Under the pieces are notes generated by a model. The model worked only from the letters and a program-made list of their open reading frames with translations, was not told the origin of the DNA and ran no database searches. A program made the translations under genes and the position numbers. Below, in pieces: positions 15,361-22,417 of a stretch of DNA of 32,234 nt. Numbering within the stretch: position 1 is the stretch's first letter; the number at the start of each line of letters is the position of its first letter. This DNA comes from Flavobacteriales bacterium (lineage in GTDB: Bacteria; Bacteroidota; Bacteroidia; UBA10329): positions 1-32,234 of the forward strand of contig JAIOYO010000032.1 in assembly GCA_021741075.1 (NCBI GenBank), read 5' to 3'.

Positions 15361-15972
15361 ATGAAAAAGCACCTATTATCCTTCTTCATTTTTCTCACTT
15401 TCTCCTATGCTCAAGCACAGGACATGGAGGTTTTCCATCAATACAACCGAGAATTGAACACCCATTCGCGTAACGGAATGATTGCCCTAGGAAGTTGGGG
15501 AGTAGGCAACATCATTGCTGGAACAGCCGGAGCGTTAACCACAGAAAAAGGTTCGATGATGTTCAGCTTTCATTTAATGAATGCATCTTGGAATGTGGTG
15601 AATTTGGGAATTGCGTTGCCTGCTTACTTTGGTGCACGGAAACGATTGAACAAGCGATACGACATTCCGGGTACATTCAAATTACAACGCAAGCAAGAAA
15701 CGCTATACGCAGTTAATATGGCGGCAGATGTGCTTTACGTTGGGTCGGGTGTTTTTCTTCAAGAATTTGGGAATCGGTACAAGAATGATAACGTCCGTGA
15801 TTCATTTAAAGGTATGGGCTATTCTCTCATACTTCAGGGTGGTTTTCTGCTACTTTTTGATGCCGTGATGTTCGGAGTTCACAAAAGCCATTGGAAGAAG
15901 AACGAACAGAAGATTTGGGAACAACTTGAGTTCAATGGCACTTCCATCAAGTGGAATATTCCTTCTAAATAA
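15361..15972 (+). CDS. Small membrane protein, DUF6992-like (tentative)
   Basis: A 203-residue protein with a signal peptide (1-19, SYAQAQ) and about four hydrophobic stretches around 38-58, 66-90, 116-136 and 150-172. Polar landmarks are HSRNGMIALGSWGVGNI, then FHLMNASWNVVNLGIALPAY and a C-terminal KSHWKKNEQ. The MNASWNVVN pattern recalls a Bacteroidota family of unknown function (I believe DUF6992), but I am not certain of that label. It is transcribed divergently from gldF, and its end faces porT. Function is unknown. Confidence 0.8.
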   Translation: MKKHLLSFFIFLTFSYAQAQDMEVFHQYNRELNTHSRNGMIALGSWGVGNIIAGTAGALTTEKGSMMFSFHLMNASWNVVNLGIALPAYFGARKRLNKRYDIPGTFKLQRKQETLYAVNMAADVLYVGSGVFLQEFGNRYKNDNVRDSFKGMGYSLILQGGFLLLFDAVMFGVHKSHWKKNEQKIWEQLEFNGTSIKWNIPSK

Positions 15973-16031
15973 ATCTCAGATGAGAGACGTTAGACTTCCG
16001 ATTTTCAAATCTGAAATCTGACATTAGATAC
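15973..16031. repeat. TCTGA-rich degenerate intergenic repeat
   Basis: The gap between two convergent genes is filled by overlapping variants of (A)TCTGA and its complement: TCTCAGAT, AGAGACGTTAGACTTC, AAATCTGAAATCTGACATTAG. I recall such spacers as common in Bacteroidota genomes. A related stretch lies inside hisS at 18667-18701: 18 of the first 25 bases are identical without gaps. Confidence 0.5.
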
Positions 16032-16041
16032 CTACATCTTT

Positions 16042-16785
16042 CTACTCGAAATAGATAGAAAACAAGAATGTTTTCGACTTTAACGATTGAATGGAATTGG
16101 TAAAAGCCGTCTGATCTTCAACCAAAAGATTGTTTAATCCGAATGCCATTTTAACCTCGGTGGAAAGCTTAAAGTACTCGAGATAGAAATCGATGCCAAC
16201 ACCAAGATCCCACGTATAATCTTCGCGCTTCATTTTTAGGATAATCTCATCAGATTTAACTTCTTCTTTGGTGGCCATATCGTAGAGAAATTTGCCGCCT
16301 CCAATAATGTAAACTCGCCAGTTGTTAATTCTACGTGAACGAAATTTGAAGTACAGCGGTACTTCGAGATAAACAGAGTTCACGGTTTTGTCATATACCA
16401 CCGGAACCGAATCCTGTTCAATAAATGTGTACTGCATGCCGCGTCCAACAAACGAAATTCCCGGAATGAAACGGAGGTTGAAATGCTCGCCCATTCGTAA
16501 ATCTGAAACTATTCCAAGATTGAATCCAACAGCACCCTTTGGCTCTACGATGTAAACTGAATCGAGGGATTGAATGTTTCCAACGGTTTTCACAGCAATA
16601 TCTGAGTAGTTCATACCCAACGAAAAGCCGAAGTGAAGAAGTTTTCGGTCGTATTTCGTGAGGTTAAGTTGCTTTTTCTCCTTGTATTTAGTTGGAAATT
16701 GCGCAAACGCTACTGTTGAAGATAGAACAAACGCAAGGCCAAAAAAAATGGTCGCAAAAAGGATATTTGTGATTCTTGCGTACAA
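16042..16785 (-). CDS. porT: PorT-type outer-membrane beta-barrel protein of the type IX secretion/gliding machinery
   Basis: A 247-residue protein with a signal peptide (1-28, ending VAFAQ) and alternating beta-strand sequence of an eight-stranded barrel (FGFSLGMNYSDIAVK, then FNLGIVSDLRMGEHFNLRFI and a final FLFSIYFE). The segments GFSLGMN and SVYLEVPLYFKFRS are typical of PorT/SprT. PorT is required for type IX secretion in Porphyromonas and its homologue SprT in Flavobacterium. It starts one base after the ubiE stop on the same strand, an arrangement also known from other Flavobacteriia. It probably supports export of cargo such as the T9SS protease at 500-3190. Confidence 0.9.
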   Translation of the reverse strand: MYARITNILFATIFFGLAFVLSSTVAFAQFPTKYKEKKQLNLTKYDRKLLHFGFSLGMNYSDIAVKTVGNIQSLDSVYIVEPKGAVGFNLGIVSDLRMGEHFNLRFIPGISFVGRGMQYTFIEQDSVPVVYDKTVNSVYLEVPLYFKFRSRRINNWRVYIIGGGKFLYDMATKEEVKSDEIILKMKREDYTWDLGVGIDFYLEYFKLSTEVKMAFGLNNLLVEDQTAFTNSIQSLKSKTFLFSIYFE

Positions 16786-16786
16786 A

Positions 16787-17536
16787 TCAGGCTTTAATGC
16801 CAGTATATAAACTACAGATACCGAACGTCAGCGACTTGGAAGTGTTGCGTTCAAACCCAGCGGCAGCCATCACTTTTTTAAAATCTTCGCCATCTGGGAA
16901 AGCATTCACCGATTGCGGCAAATAAGTGTAGGCCGAATCATCTTTTGACAGCATTTTTCCGAACAACGGAAGGATATTATTGAAGTAGAATCCGAACAAC
17001 TGTTTGATTGGGAATTTCTTTGGAGTAGATAGTTCCAATACAACTAATTTTCCTCCTGGTCGCAACACGCGATTAATGTCAGTTAGTCCTTTCTGAAGAT
17101 TCTCAAAATTTCTCACACCGAAAGCAACGGTTGCAGCATCATAAGTATTGTCTGCAAACGGAAGATTTTCCGAATCGCCCACAACCATTTCAATTTTATC
17201 TGAAAGGTTTTTCTTGGCAATCTTCAGCTTTCCGAGTTCGAGCATTCCTACAGAAATATCAACTCCAGTAATCTTTTCTGGCTTCAAACTCATCGCTTCC
17301 AAAGCGAAATCGCCTGTTCCTGTGGCTACGTCCAAAATGGTTTTCGGCTGAATTTCTTTCAGCTGCGCGATGGCCTTTTTCCGCCAAATTATGTCGATTC
17401 CCATCGAAAGCGAACGATTGAGAAAATCGTAACGGTGCGCGATATTATCGAACATTGTTGCAATCTGCTGGGTCTTTGAGCCTTCTTGGCTGTACGGTTT
17501 TACAGATTCGGCTTTATTTTCTATTGTTGAATTCAC
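16787..17536 (-). CDS. ubiE: Demethylmenaquinone methyltransferase
   Basis: A 249-residue SAM-dependent methyltransferase catalysing the last step of menaquinone synthesis (it can be called menG). The AdoMet site is clear: ILDVATGTGDFALEA (residues 67-81) followed by GVDIS. FDNIAHRYDFLNR near residue 30 and GVRNFENLQKGL with LRPGGKLVVLE later are family signatures. ATG 17536 is the only reasonable start, since the next Met is residue 28. A perfect -7 element lies 5 nt upstream. porT follows directly. Confidence 0.95.
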   Translation of the reverse strand: MNSTIENKAESVKPYSQEGSKTQQIATMFDNIAHRYDFLNRSLSMGIDIIWRKKAIAQLKEIQPKTILDVATGTGDFALEAMSLKPEKITGVDISVGMLELGKLKIAKKNLSDKIEMVVGDSENLPFADNTYDAATVAFGVRNFENLQKGLTDINRVLRPGGKLVVLELSTPKKFPIKQLFGFYFNNILPLFGKMLSKDDSAYTYLPQSVNAFPDGEDFKKVMAAAGFERNTSKSLTFGICSLYTGIKA

Positions 17537-17541
17537 GGGTG

Positions 17542-17549
17542 CAAAGTTA
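17542..17549 (-). promoter_or_regulatory. Bacteroidota -7 promoter element (TAACTTTG) of ubiE-porT
   Basis: TAACTTTG on the minus strand matches TAnnTTTG exactly and ends 5 nt before the ubiE start. No -33 TTG is seen at normal spacing; that position is occupied by the REP hairpin at 17561-17588. Confidence 0.5.
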
Positions 17550-17560
17550 GCAGATGGGTT

Positions 17561-17588
17561 GTAAGGGTTTGCCGCGACAAACCCCTAC
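17561..17588 (-). repeat. REP-like hairpin (GTAGGGGTTTG family) that supplies the hisS stop codon
   Basis: On the minus strand GTAGGGGTTTG and CAAACCCTTAC form an 11-bp stem (one G-U) around a 6-nt loop TCGCGG. The leading GTAG gives the last base of the hisS Pro codon and the TAG stop. It has the GTAG foot typical of REP elements. No U-run follows, so it is not a normal terminator. Confidence 0.6.
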
Positions 17589-18949
17589 GGGATGATTGAA
17601 ATCAATTCGGAAATCGTTAATGAACTCTGTTCTCCTGTTACCATATTCTTCAGACCAATCTTTCCGCTTTCCATTTCCTGCGTGCCCACCATGGCCACAA
17701 ACGGAATTCCGTTGTTGTTGGCGTAGGTCATCTGCTTTTGCATTTTGGCCTTATCGGGATAGAGTTCGGTATTGACACCCGCTTCGCGAAGCTGTTTCAC
17801 TAATCCAAGACAGTAATTAGCCTCTTGCGCCCCAAAGTTGACGAAGAAAACCTGCGTGTTATCTGATGTGAATTCTGGGAACAGATTCGCCTCTTGAAGC
17901 ACATCGTAAATACGGTCAGCCCCGAAGGAAATTCCAACTCCCGATACATTTGGCATACCAAAAATTCCCGTGAGGTCATCGTAGCGACCACCACCAGAAA
18001 TACTGCTTGAAAGTGTTCCTTCAATGTTGGAACGCACTTCGAAAATAGCGCCTGTGTAATAGTTCAACCCACGGGCAAGTGTGAGGTCGAGTTCGAGAAC
18101 GGTTTTGTTGGAAATGAGTTTCTGCGCGGTTTTCAAAACCTCAGAAACTTCTGCAATTCCTTTCTGTCCGATTTCGCTGCTGGCCAAATACGTTTTGAGG
18201 AATTCCAATTTATCGGATGTGTTTCCTTGAAAACGCATCAGTGGCAACAGTTTTTCGGTGGAAGCATCAGAAATGCCGCGCTCCTTCAACTCAATGATCA
18301 CCTTCTCCTCTCCTATCTTATCAAGTTTATCCAAGGCAACGGTAATATCCACAAAGGCATCTGGCGCACCAATTACCTCCGCAATAGCGGCCAATAGTTT
18401 TCGGTTGTTGATCTTAACGGTAACAGGCACATTCAGCTTTGAAAAAACCTCATCGACCACTTGTACCATTTCCACTTCGTTCAGAAGCGAATCGCTTCCG
18501 ATCACATCGATATCGCATTGATAGAATTCTCTATAACGCCCTTTTTGCGGACGATCTGCACGCCAAACGGGCTGAACCTGGTAACGCTTGAAAGGAAACG
18601 TGATCTCGTTTCTGTGCTGAACCACGTAACGTGCAAAGGGAACGGTGAGGTCGTAGCGAAGGGCTTTCTCAGATATCAGATTAGAGACTTCAGATATCAG
18701 ACGGCCATTCAATTTTTCATCAGAAACGTCCTTTAGGAAATCGCCCGAATTCAAAATCTTGAAAATCAATCGATCACCTTCATCACCATACTTTCCCATT
18801 AGGGTTTCGGAATTCTCCATGGCTGGTGTTTCGATGGGCTGATAACCATACTTTTTGAAAACGCTTTTGACGGTATCAAAAATGTAGTTCCGCCTCACCA
18901 TTTCGGCAGGAGAAAAATCGCGGGTTCCTTTGGGAGTATTGAGTTTCAT
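17585..18949 (-). CDS. hisS: Histidine-tRNA ligase
   Basis: A 454-residue class II aminoacyl-tRNA synthetase that charges tRNA-His. N-terminal [10 protein letters not shown], the motif-2 region with [20 protein letters not shown] and the histidine-binding [14 protein letters not shown] are intact, and a C-terminal anticodon-binding domain ends the protein. The loop at about residues 85-96 has the internal near-duplication [11 protein letters not shown], encoded by DNA similar to the intergenic repeat at 15973-16031. The spacing between flanking conserved motifs appears normal, so it should be functional. The stop codon lies inside a REP-like hairpin. It is 14 nt downstream of the DUF3226 gene. 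Confidence 0.97.
   Translation of the reverse strand: MKLNTPKGTRDFSPAEMVRRNYIFDTVKSVFKKYGYQPIETPAMENSETLMGKYGDEGDRLIFKILNSGDFLKDVSDEKLNGRLISEVSNLISEKALRYDLTVPFARYVVQHRNEITFPFKRYQVQPVWRADRPQKGRYREFYQCDIDVIGSDSLLNEVEMVQVVDEVFSKLNVPVTVKINNRKLLAAIAEVIGAPDAFVDITVALDKLDKIGEEKVIIELKERGISDASTEKLLPLMRFQGNTSDKLEFLKTYLASSEIGQKGIAEVSEVLKTAQKLISNKTVLELDLTLARGLNYYTGAIFEVRSNIEGTLSSSISGGGRYDDLTGIFGMPNVSGVGISFGADRIYDVLQEANLFPEFTSDNTQVFFVNFGAQEANYCLGLVKQLREAGVNTELYPDKAKMQKQMTYANNNGIPFVAMVGTQEMESGKIGLKNMVTGEQSSLTISELISIIP
18667..18701. repeat. TCTGA-type repeat sequence inside hisS
   Basis: This stretch of hisS reads (plus strand) TCTCAGATATCAGATTAG, then AGACTTCAGATATCAGAC. It carries an internal direct repeat (CAGATATCAGA / CAGATATCAGA with overlap) and matches 18 of 25 bases of the intergenic repeat at 15975-15999. 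It encodes [11 protein letters not shown] in a loop that varies between species. Confidence 0.4.
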
Positions 18950-18963
18950 TTCATTTCGCTTTA

Positions 18964-19542
18964 CTAAGAAAGATGTTTTCTAAGAAAGGCTTCCAACGGG
19001 TCCAAACTTTCAGAATTGAGATTCCAAATCTTTGGGTCGGAGTAAGGCCGTTTACCCTCATTGGCATGTTTGCTTCTCAAGGCCATTTCCTTTTTAGAGA
19101 GAAGAGACGATACATATTGATAAACAATATCCTTTTTGTCCATGCCTCTAGCACCTGTTGTTTCAACACATTTCGAGGCCACACCCAGACATTCTAGAAT
19201 CGGCCAGTTTTCCTCAGGAACTAGGTCAAGGAGTAAGTCTTCTAAAGTCCCATCAGAAGAATCATTTGGGAATACGAAAACATGGTCTCTCATTAGACCA
19301 TAGCTTGACAACCACTTTAGTAAACCTGTTTCGCGGGAAGGCCAATCATAATCTGCATCTATGACAACAAGCATCTTCTCTTCCCTGCTTAGTCCACGAC
19401 TGAATTCGTCTTCAACCGCTTCAAAATTTGCCATATCTCGACCTCCCAGTATTACAAAGTCAGCGACCGTTAGCCCAAAATTCGTAATCAGCTGCCTGAG
19501 AAAATTCTCATCAGCATTTCCTTCTAAAAACAGTTTTGCCAT
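18964..19542 (-). CDS. Toprim-like DUF3226 family protein, putative nuclease partner of the AAA ATPase
   Basis: A 192-residue protein. It starts [18 protein letters not shown], with the first acidic Toprim residue at Glu7. VVIDADYDW gives the DxD pair (Asp62, Asp64), and [10 protein letters not shown] (99-108) gives a further acidic pair. The end, [20 protein letters not shown], fits the family-typical WNFDS...L.PL..FL pattern of DUF3226. Toprim folds bind metal and cut or nick nucleic acid, so nuclease activity is likely but unproven. The ATG overlaps the ATPase stop (TAATG), so the two are translationally coupled. In PARIS and AbiL-type systems an AAA ATPase is paired with a Toprim or RloB-type effector; here the effector is smaller and of a different Toprim family. 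Confidence 0.82.
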   Translation of the reverse strand: MAKLFLEGNADENFLRQLITNFGLTVADFVILGGRDMANFEAVEDEFSRGLSREEKMLVVIDADYDWPSRETGLLKWLSSYGLMRDHVFVFPNDSSDGTLEDLLLDLVPEENWPILECLGVASKCVETTGARGMDKKDIVYQYVSSLLSKKEMALRSKHANEGKRPYSDPKIWNLNSESLDPLEAFLRKHLS

Positions 19543-20639
19543 TATCTACCCATGATGTTGTTACCATGCTCAAGTGCATGTTCCAATTGGTCGAACGAGT
19601 AGGAATAAGACCTTGTTTTTCCTTGTTTATCCTTCTCTAGGACAAAATGCTTTATTCTTTCTGAAGTTGAAGAGAACAATTCCTGTTGCCCTGCAACCTT
19701 AGCCAATGATTGTATACTGGCCGTGTTATGAGTTGTGGCAAACAATTGTATCCCCAATTTAAATGCAACGGTCAGAAGTTTGTGCCAGAATTCCTCCAAT
19801 TTACCAGAGTGAATCCCAGAATCCACTTCATCAATCAAAAGGAGACCAGAGTCTTTAACTGCATACATTTCCAACAGTATTCTCACCAACCTAATGCTTC
19901 CATCGCCAAACATTCCCAACGGGATAAGTTGATTTGTGTTTTTTAAACGAACGCCTAGATTTGGAAAATTTGATGTAAAACCAGTTGAGACCTCTAAATC
20001 AATTAGTTCGGGTATAATGCACTTGACGTCCTCAATGAACTGATCTTTTGTATTCTTATCAACCTGCACAAACTCAGAGTAAAAAGTCACCAAATCGTAC
20101 TCATAAAAGATTTGAGAACCAATATATGGCATATACTGATGACCAAGTGAGGCCGGATTTTCTTCTAAGAGACCTAGAATATCCAAACCGTCCCCTTGAA
20201 ACTTGCAGACAAGGAACTCTTCACTCCTGAACTTTTGTGAATTACCGTACTTAAGTTGTAATAGGTTGTTCAGATTAGGTTGATGAAAAATTTCAGATTT
20301 CTTTAGCAACTGAAAGCCAATTTTTTCCTCAACCCCATTTACACGTTTGAGATTTATCCCGAATTCCCGTTTTTCTTTATCCTTTACGAAATATGGAATT
20401 GACTTGCTGAGATCTGGAAGGTTAAACTCATTTCCAATTCTTCGAGTAAAAGCAAAGTGCAGATTCGTAACGGCATCCAAATGGCCCTGAGTCATCAATA
20501 GAGACTCTAAAAGGGTGCTTTTCCCCACATTGTTAGTTCCAACAACGAGATTGATTTGTCCAATTTCTTCCATTGTAAAGTTTTCAAAACATTTAAAGTT
20601 TTGGACTTCAATGGAGCTTATATATCGATCACTTTTCAT
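19542..20639 (-). CDS. AAA ATPase of the OLD/AAA_15-AAA_21 type, putative defence sensor
   Basis: A 365-residue ABC/SMC-like ATPase. IEVQNFKCFENF opens the protein as in OLD and RecF relatives. The Walker A is GTNNVGKST (34-42), a degenerate signature FGDGSIRL lies at 244-251, the Walker B is LLLIDEVDSGIH (Asp270, Glu271), and the H-loop His304 is in FATTHN. The N-terminal lobe is interrupted at about 60-240 by a region without recognised motifs. OLD proteins carry a Toprim domain after this type of ATPase; here it is a separate, coupled gene. The start lies 12 nt after the ettA stop. The lines I counted by hand are 32-43% GC, against 47-50% in ettA and hisS lines. Confidence 0.88.
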   Translation of the reverse strand: MKSDRYISSIEVQNFKCFENFTMEEIGQINLVVGTNNVGKSTLLESLLMTQGHLDAVTNLHFAFTRRIGNEFNLPDLSKSIPYFVKDKEKREFGINLKRVNGVEEKIGFQLLKKSEIFHQPNLNNLLQLKYGNSQKFRSEEFLVCKFQGDGLDILGLLEENPASLGHQYMPYIGSQIFYEYDLVTFYSEFVQVDKNTKDQFIEDVKCIIPELIDLEVSTGFTSNFPNLGVRLKNTNQLIPLGMFGDGSIRLVRILLEMYAVKDSGLLLIDEVDSGIHSGKLEEFWHKLLTVAFKLGIQLFATTHNTASIQSLAKVAGQQELFSSTSERIKHFVLEKDKQGKTRSYSYSFDQLEHALEHGNNIMGR

Positions 20640-20651
20640 TTCGTCTTATTA

Positions 20652-22331
20652 TTAACCCACCAACTTACGGTATCTAATCCGTTTCGGGCCGTTATCGCCC
20701 AATCGTTTCTTCTTGTTCTCTTCATAATCGGAATAACCACCTTCGAAGAAATAAACGGTAGAATCGCCTTCGAACGCCAAAATGTGCGTGCAGATTCTAT
20801 CCAAGAACCAACGGTCGTGACTAATGACCACGGCACAACCTGCAAAGCTTTCGAGACCTTCTTCCAAGGCGCGAAGCGTGTTCACATCAATATCATTGGT
20901 CGGCTCATCCAGCAAAAGCACGTTCGCTTCCTGTTTCAAGGTCATGGCCAAATGCAGTCGATTTCGTTCTCCTCCAGAAAGCATTTCCACTTTCTTGCCT
21001 TGATCGCCACCACCGAAGTTGAATCGAGAAACGTAAGCACGAGAATTCAATCTTCGTCCGCCCAATTCCATCTCCTCCAATCCGTCAGAAATAGTTTCCC
21101 AAACGGTTTTATTCGGGTCGATGTCCTGATGCTGCTGATCCACGTAGGCAACTTTCACCGTTTCGCCAACTTTAAACTCGCCTTTATCTGGCGTTTCCAA
21201 TTTCATAATCATTCGGAAAAGCGTTGTCTTACCCGCACCGTTCGGGCCAATAATTCCCACGATTCCGTTTGGTGGTAATTTGAAATTCAAACCTTCATAG
21301 AGTAATTTATCGCCAAATGCCTTTGAAACATCGATTGCCTCAATCACATTCGTACCTAAACGTGGTCCATTCGGAATGAAGATCTCGAGTTTTTCCTCTT
21401 TCTGCTTTGTGTCTTCGTTCAGGAGTTTGTCGTACGCACTCAAACGCGCTTTGCTCTTGGCCTGTCGCGCTTTCGGGCTCATTCGCACCCATTCCAACTC
21501 GCGCTCCAAAGTCTTTCTGCGCTTGCTTTCTGACTTCTCTTCTGCCTTCAGTTTCTTGCTCTTCTGATCTAGCCAGCTGCTGTAGTTTCCTTCCCACGGA
21601 ATACCTTCTCCTCTATCCAATTCAAGAATCCATCCGGCCACGTTATCCAAGAAATACCTATCGTGGGTAATGGCAATGACGGTTCCTTTGTATTGCTGCA
21701 AATGCTGCTCCAACCAATCGATACTCTCAGCATCCAAGTGGTTGGTGGGCTCATCCAAAAGCAAAATATCTGGTTCTTGCAGAAGCAGACGGCAAAGTGC
21801 CACTCTACGCTTTTCACCTCCAGAAAGTGTGCTCACCAACTGATCGTCTGGCGGACAGCGAAGCGCGTCCATAGCCCGTTCGAGTTTGTGGTCGAGTTCC
21901 CAACCGCCCATTGCCTCAATCTTATCGGACAGAACACCCTGACGCTCGATGAGTTTGTTCATCTCATCATCGCTCATCGGTTCACCGAATTTGAGGTTCA
22001 CCTCATCATATTCTTTCATGATGCCTGCCAGTTCGGCAACGGCTTCCATTACCACTTCCTTCACCGTTTTATTGGGATCGAGCTGCGGTTCCTGCTCCAA
22101 GTAGCCAACGGTGTATCCTGGTGAGAAAACCACATCGCCCTGAAAGCTCTTTTCTACTCCTGCAATAATTTTGAGGAGCGTTGATTTTCCCGAACCATTG
22201 AGACCAATGATACCAATCTTGGCTCCGTAGAAGAACGAGAGATAAATATTGTTGAGTACTTTTTTGTTATTGGATTGGAAGGTCTTGCTCAGACCTACCA
22301 TCGAGAATATAATCTTCTTATCGTCAGACAT
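20652..22331 (-). CDS. ettA: ABC-F ATPase, energy-dependent translational throttle protein EttA
   Basis: A 559-residue ABC-F protein with two nucleotide-binding domains: Walker A GLNGSGKS (43-50) and GPNGAGKT (362-369), signatures LSGGE (169-173 and 451-455) and Walker B LLLDEP (190-195 and 472-477). The P-site tRNA-interaction linker lies between, and the arm region GEPMSDDEMNKL is at 116-127. Length and start (MSDDKKIIFSMVGLSKTFQS) match EttA, which gates the first peptide bond on the ribosome in response to ATP level. It is the first gene of a minus unit continuing into the AAA/DUF3226 pair and hisS. A promoter with an exact -7 element lies upstream. Confidence 0.95.
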   Translation of the reverse strand: MSDDKKIIFSMVGLSKTFQSNNKKVLNNIYLSFFYGAKIGIIGLNGSGKSTLLKIIAGVEKSFQGDVVFSPGYTVGYLEQEPQLDPNKTVKEVVMEAVAELAGIMKEYDEVNLKFGEPMSDDEMNKLIERQGVLSDKIEAMGGWELDHKLERAMDALRCPPDDQLVSTLSGGEKRRVALCRLLLQEPDILLLDEPTNHLDAESIDWLEQHLQQYKGTVIAITHDRYFLDNVAGWILELDRGEGIPWEGNYSSWLDQKSKKLKAEEKSESKRRKTLERELEWVRMSPKARQAKSKARLSAYDKLLNEDTKQKEEKLEIFIPNGPRLGTNVIEAIDVSKAFGDKLLYEGLNFKLPPNGIVGIIGPNGAGKTTLFRMIMKLETPDKGEFKVGETVKVAYVDQQHQDIDPNKTVWETISDGLEEMELGGRRLNSRAYVSRFNFGGGDQGKKVEMLSGGERNRLHLAMTLKQEANVLLLDEPTNDIDVNTLRALEEGLESFAGCAVVISHDRWFLDRICTHILAFEGDSTVYFFEGGYSDYEENKKKRLGDNGPKRIRYRKLVG

Positions 22332-22350
22332 GATTTTTGAAATTGGGCTG

Positions 22351-22381
22351 CAAAGATAGCAAGCTGATTTGTCCAGCCGAA
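22351..22381 (-). promoter_or_regulatory. Promoter of ettA and the genes behind it
   Basis: On the minus strand TATCTTTG (22351-22358) is an exact TAnnTTTG element, ending 19 nt before the ettA ATG. A TTCG lies 19 nt further upstream as an imperfect -33. A divergent weaker element (TACCTTCC, 22406-22413) sits 4 nt before the helicase start. Confidence 0.55.
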
Positions 22382-22417
22382 GGCTTTAAAAACAAACAAC
22401 TTTGCTACCTTCCGCAC

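Noticed and set aside
18667..18701. Disrupting insertion in hisS
   Set aside because: The frame is intact, and the distance between flanking conserved motifs equals that I recall for Flavobacterium HisRS, so a disabling insertion is unlikely.
20556..21278. 240-codon plus-strand frame antisense to ettA and the ATPase start
   Set aside because: It runs across two well-supported minus-strand genes, and its His/Phe/Arg-rich product fits the complement of their codons.
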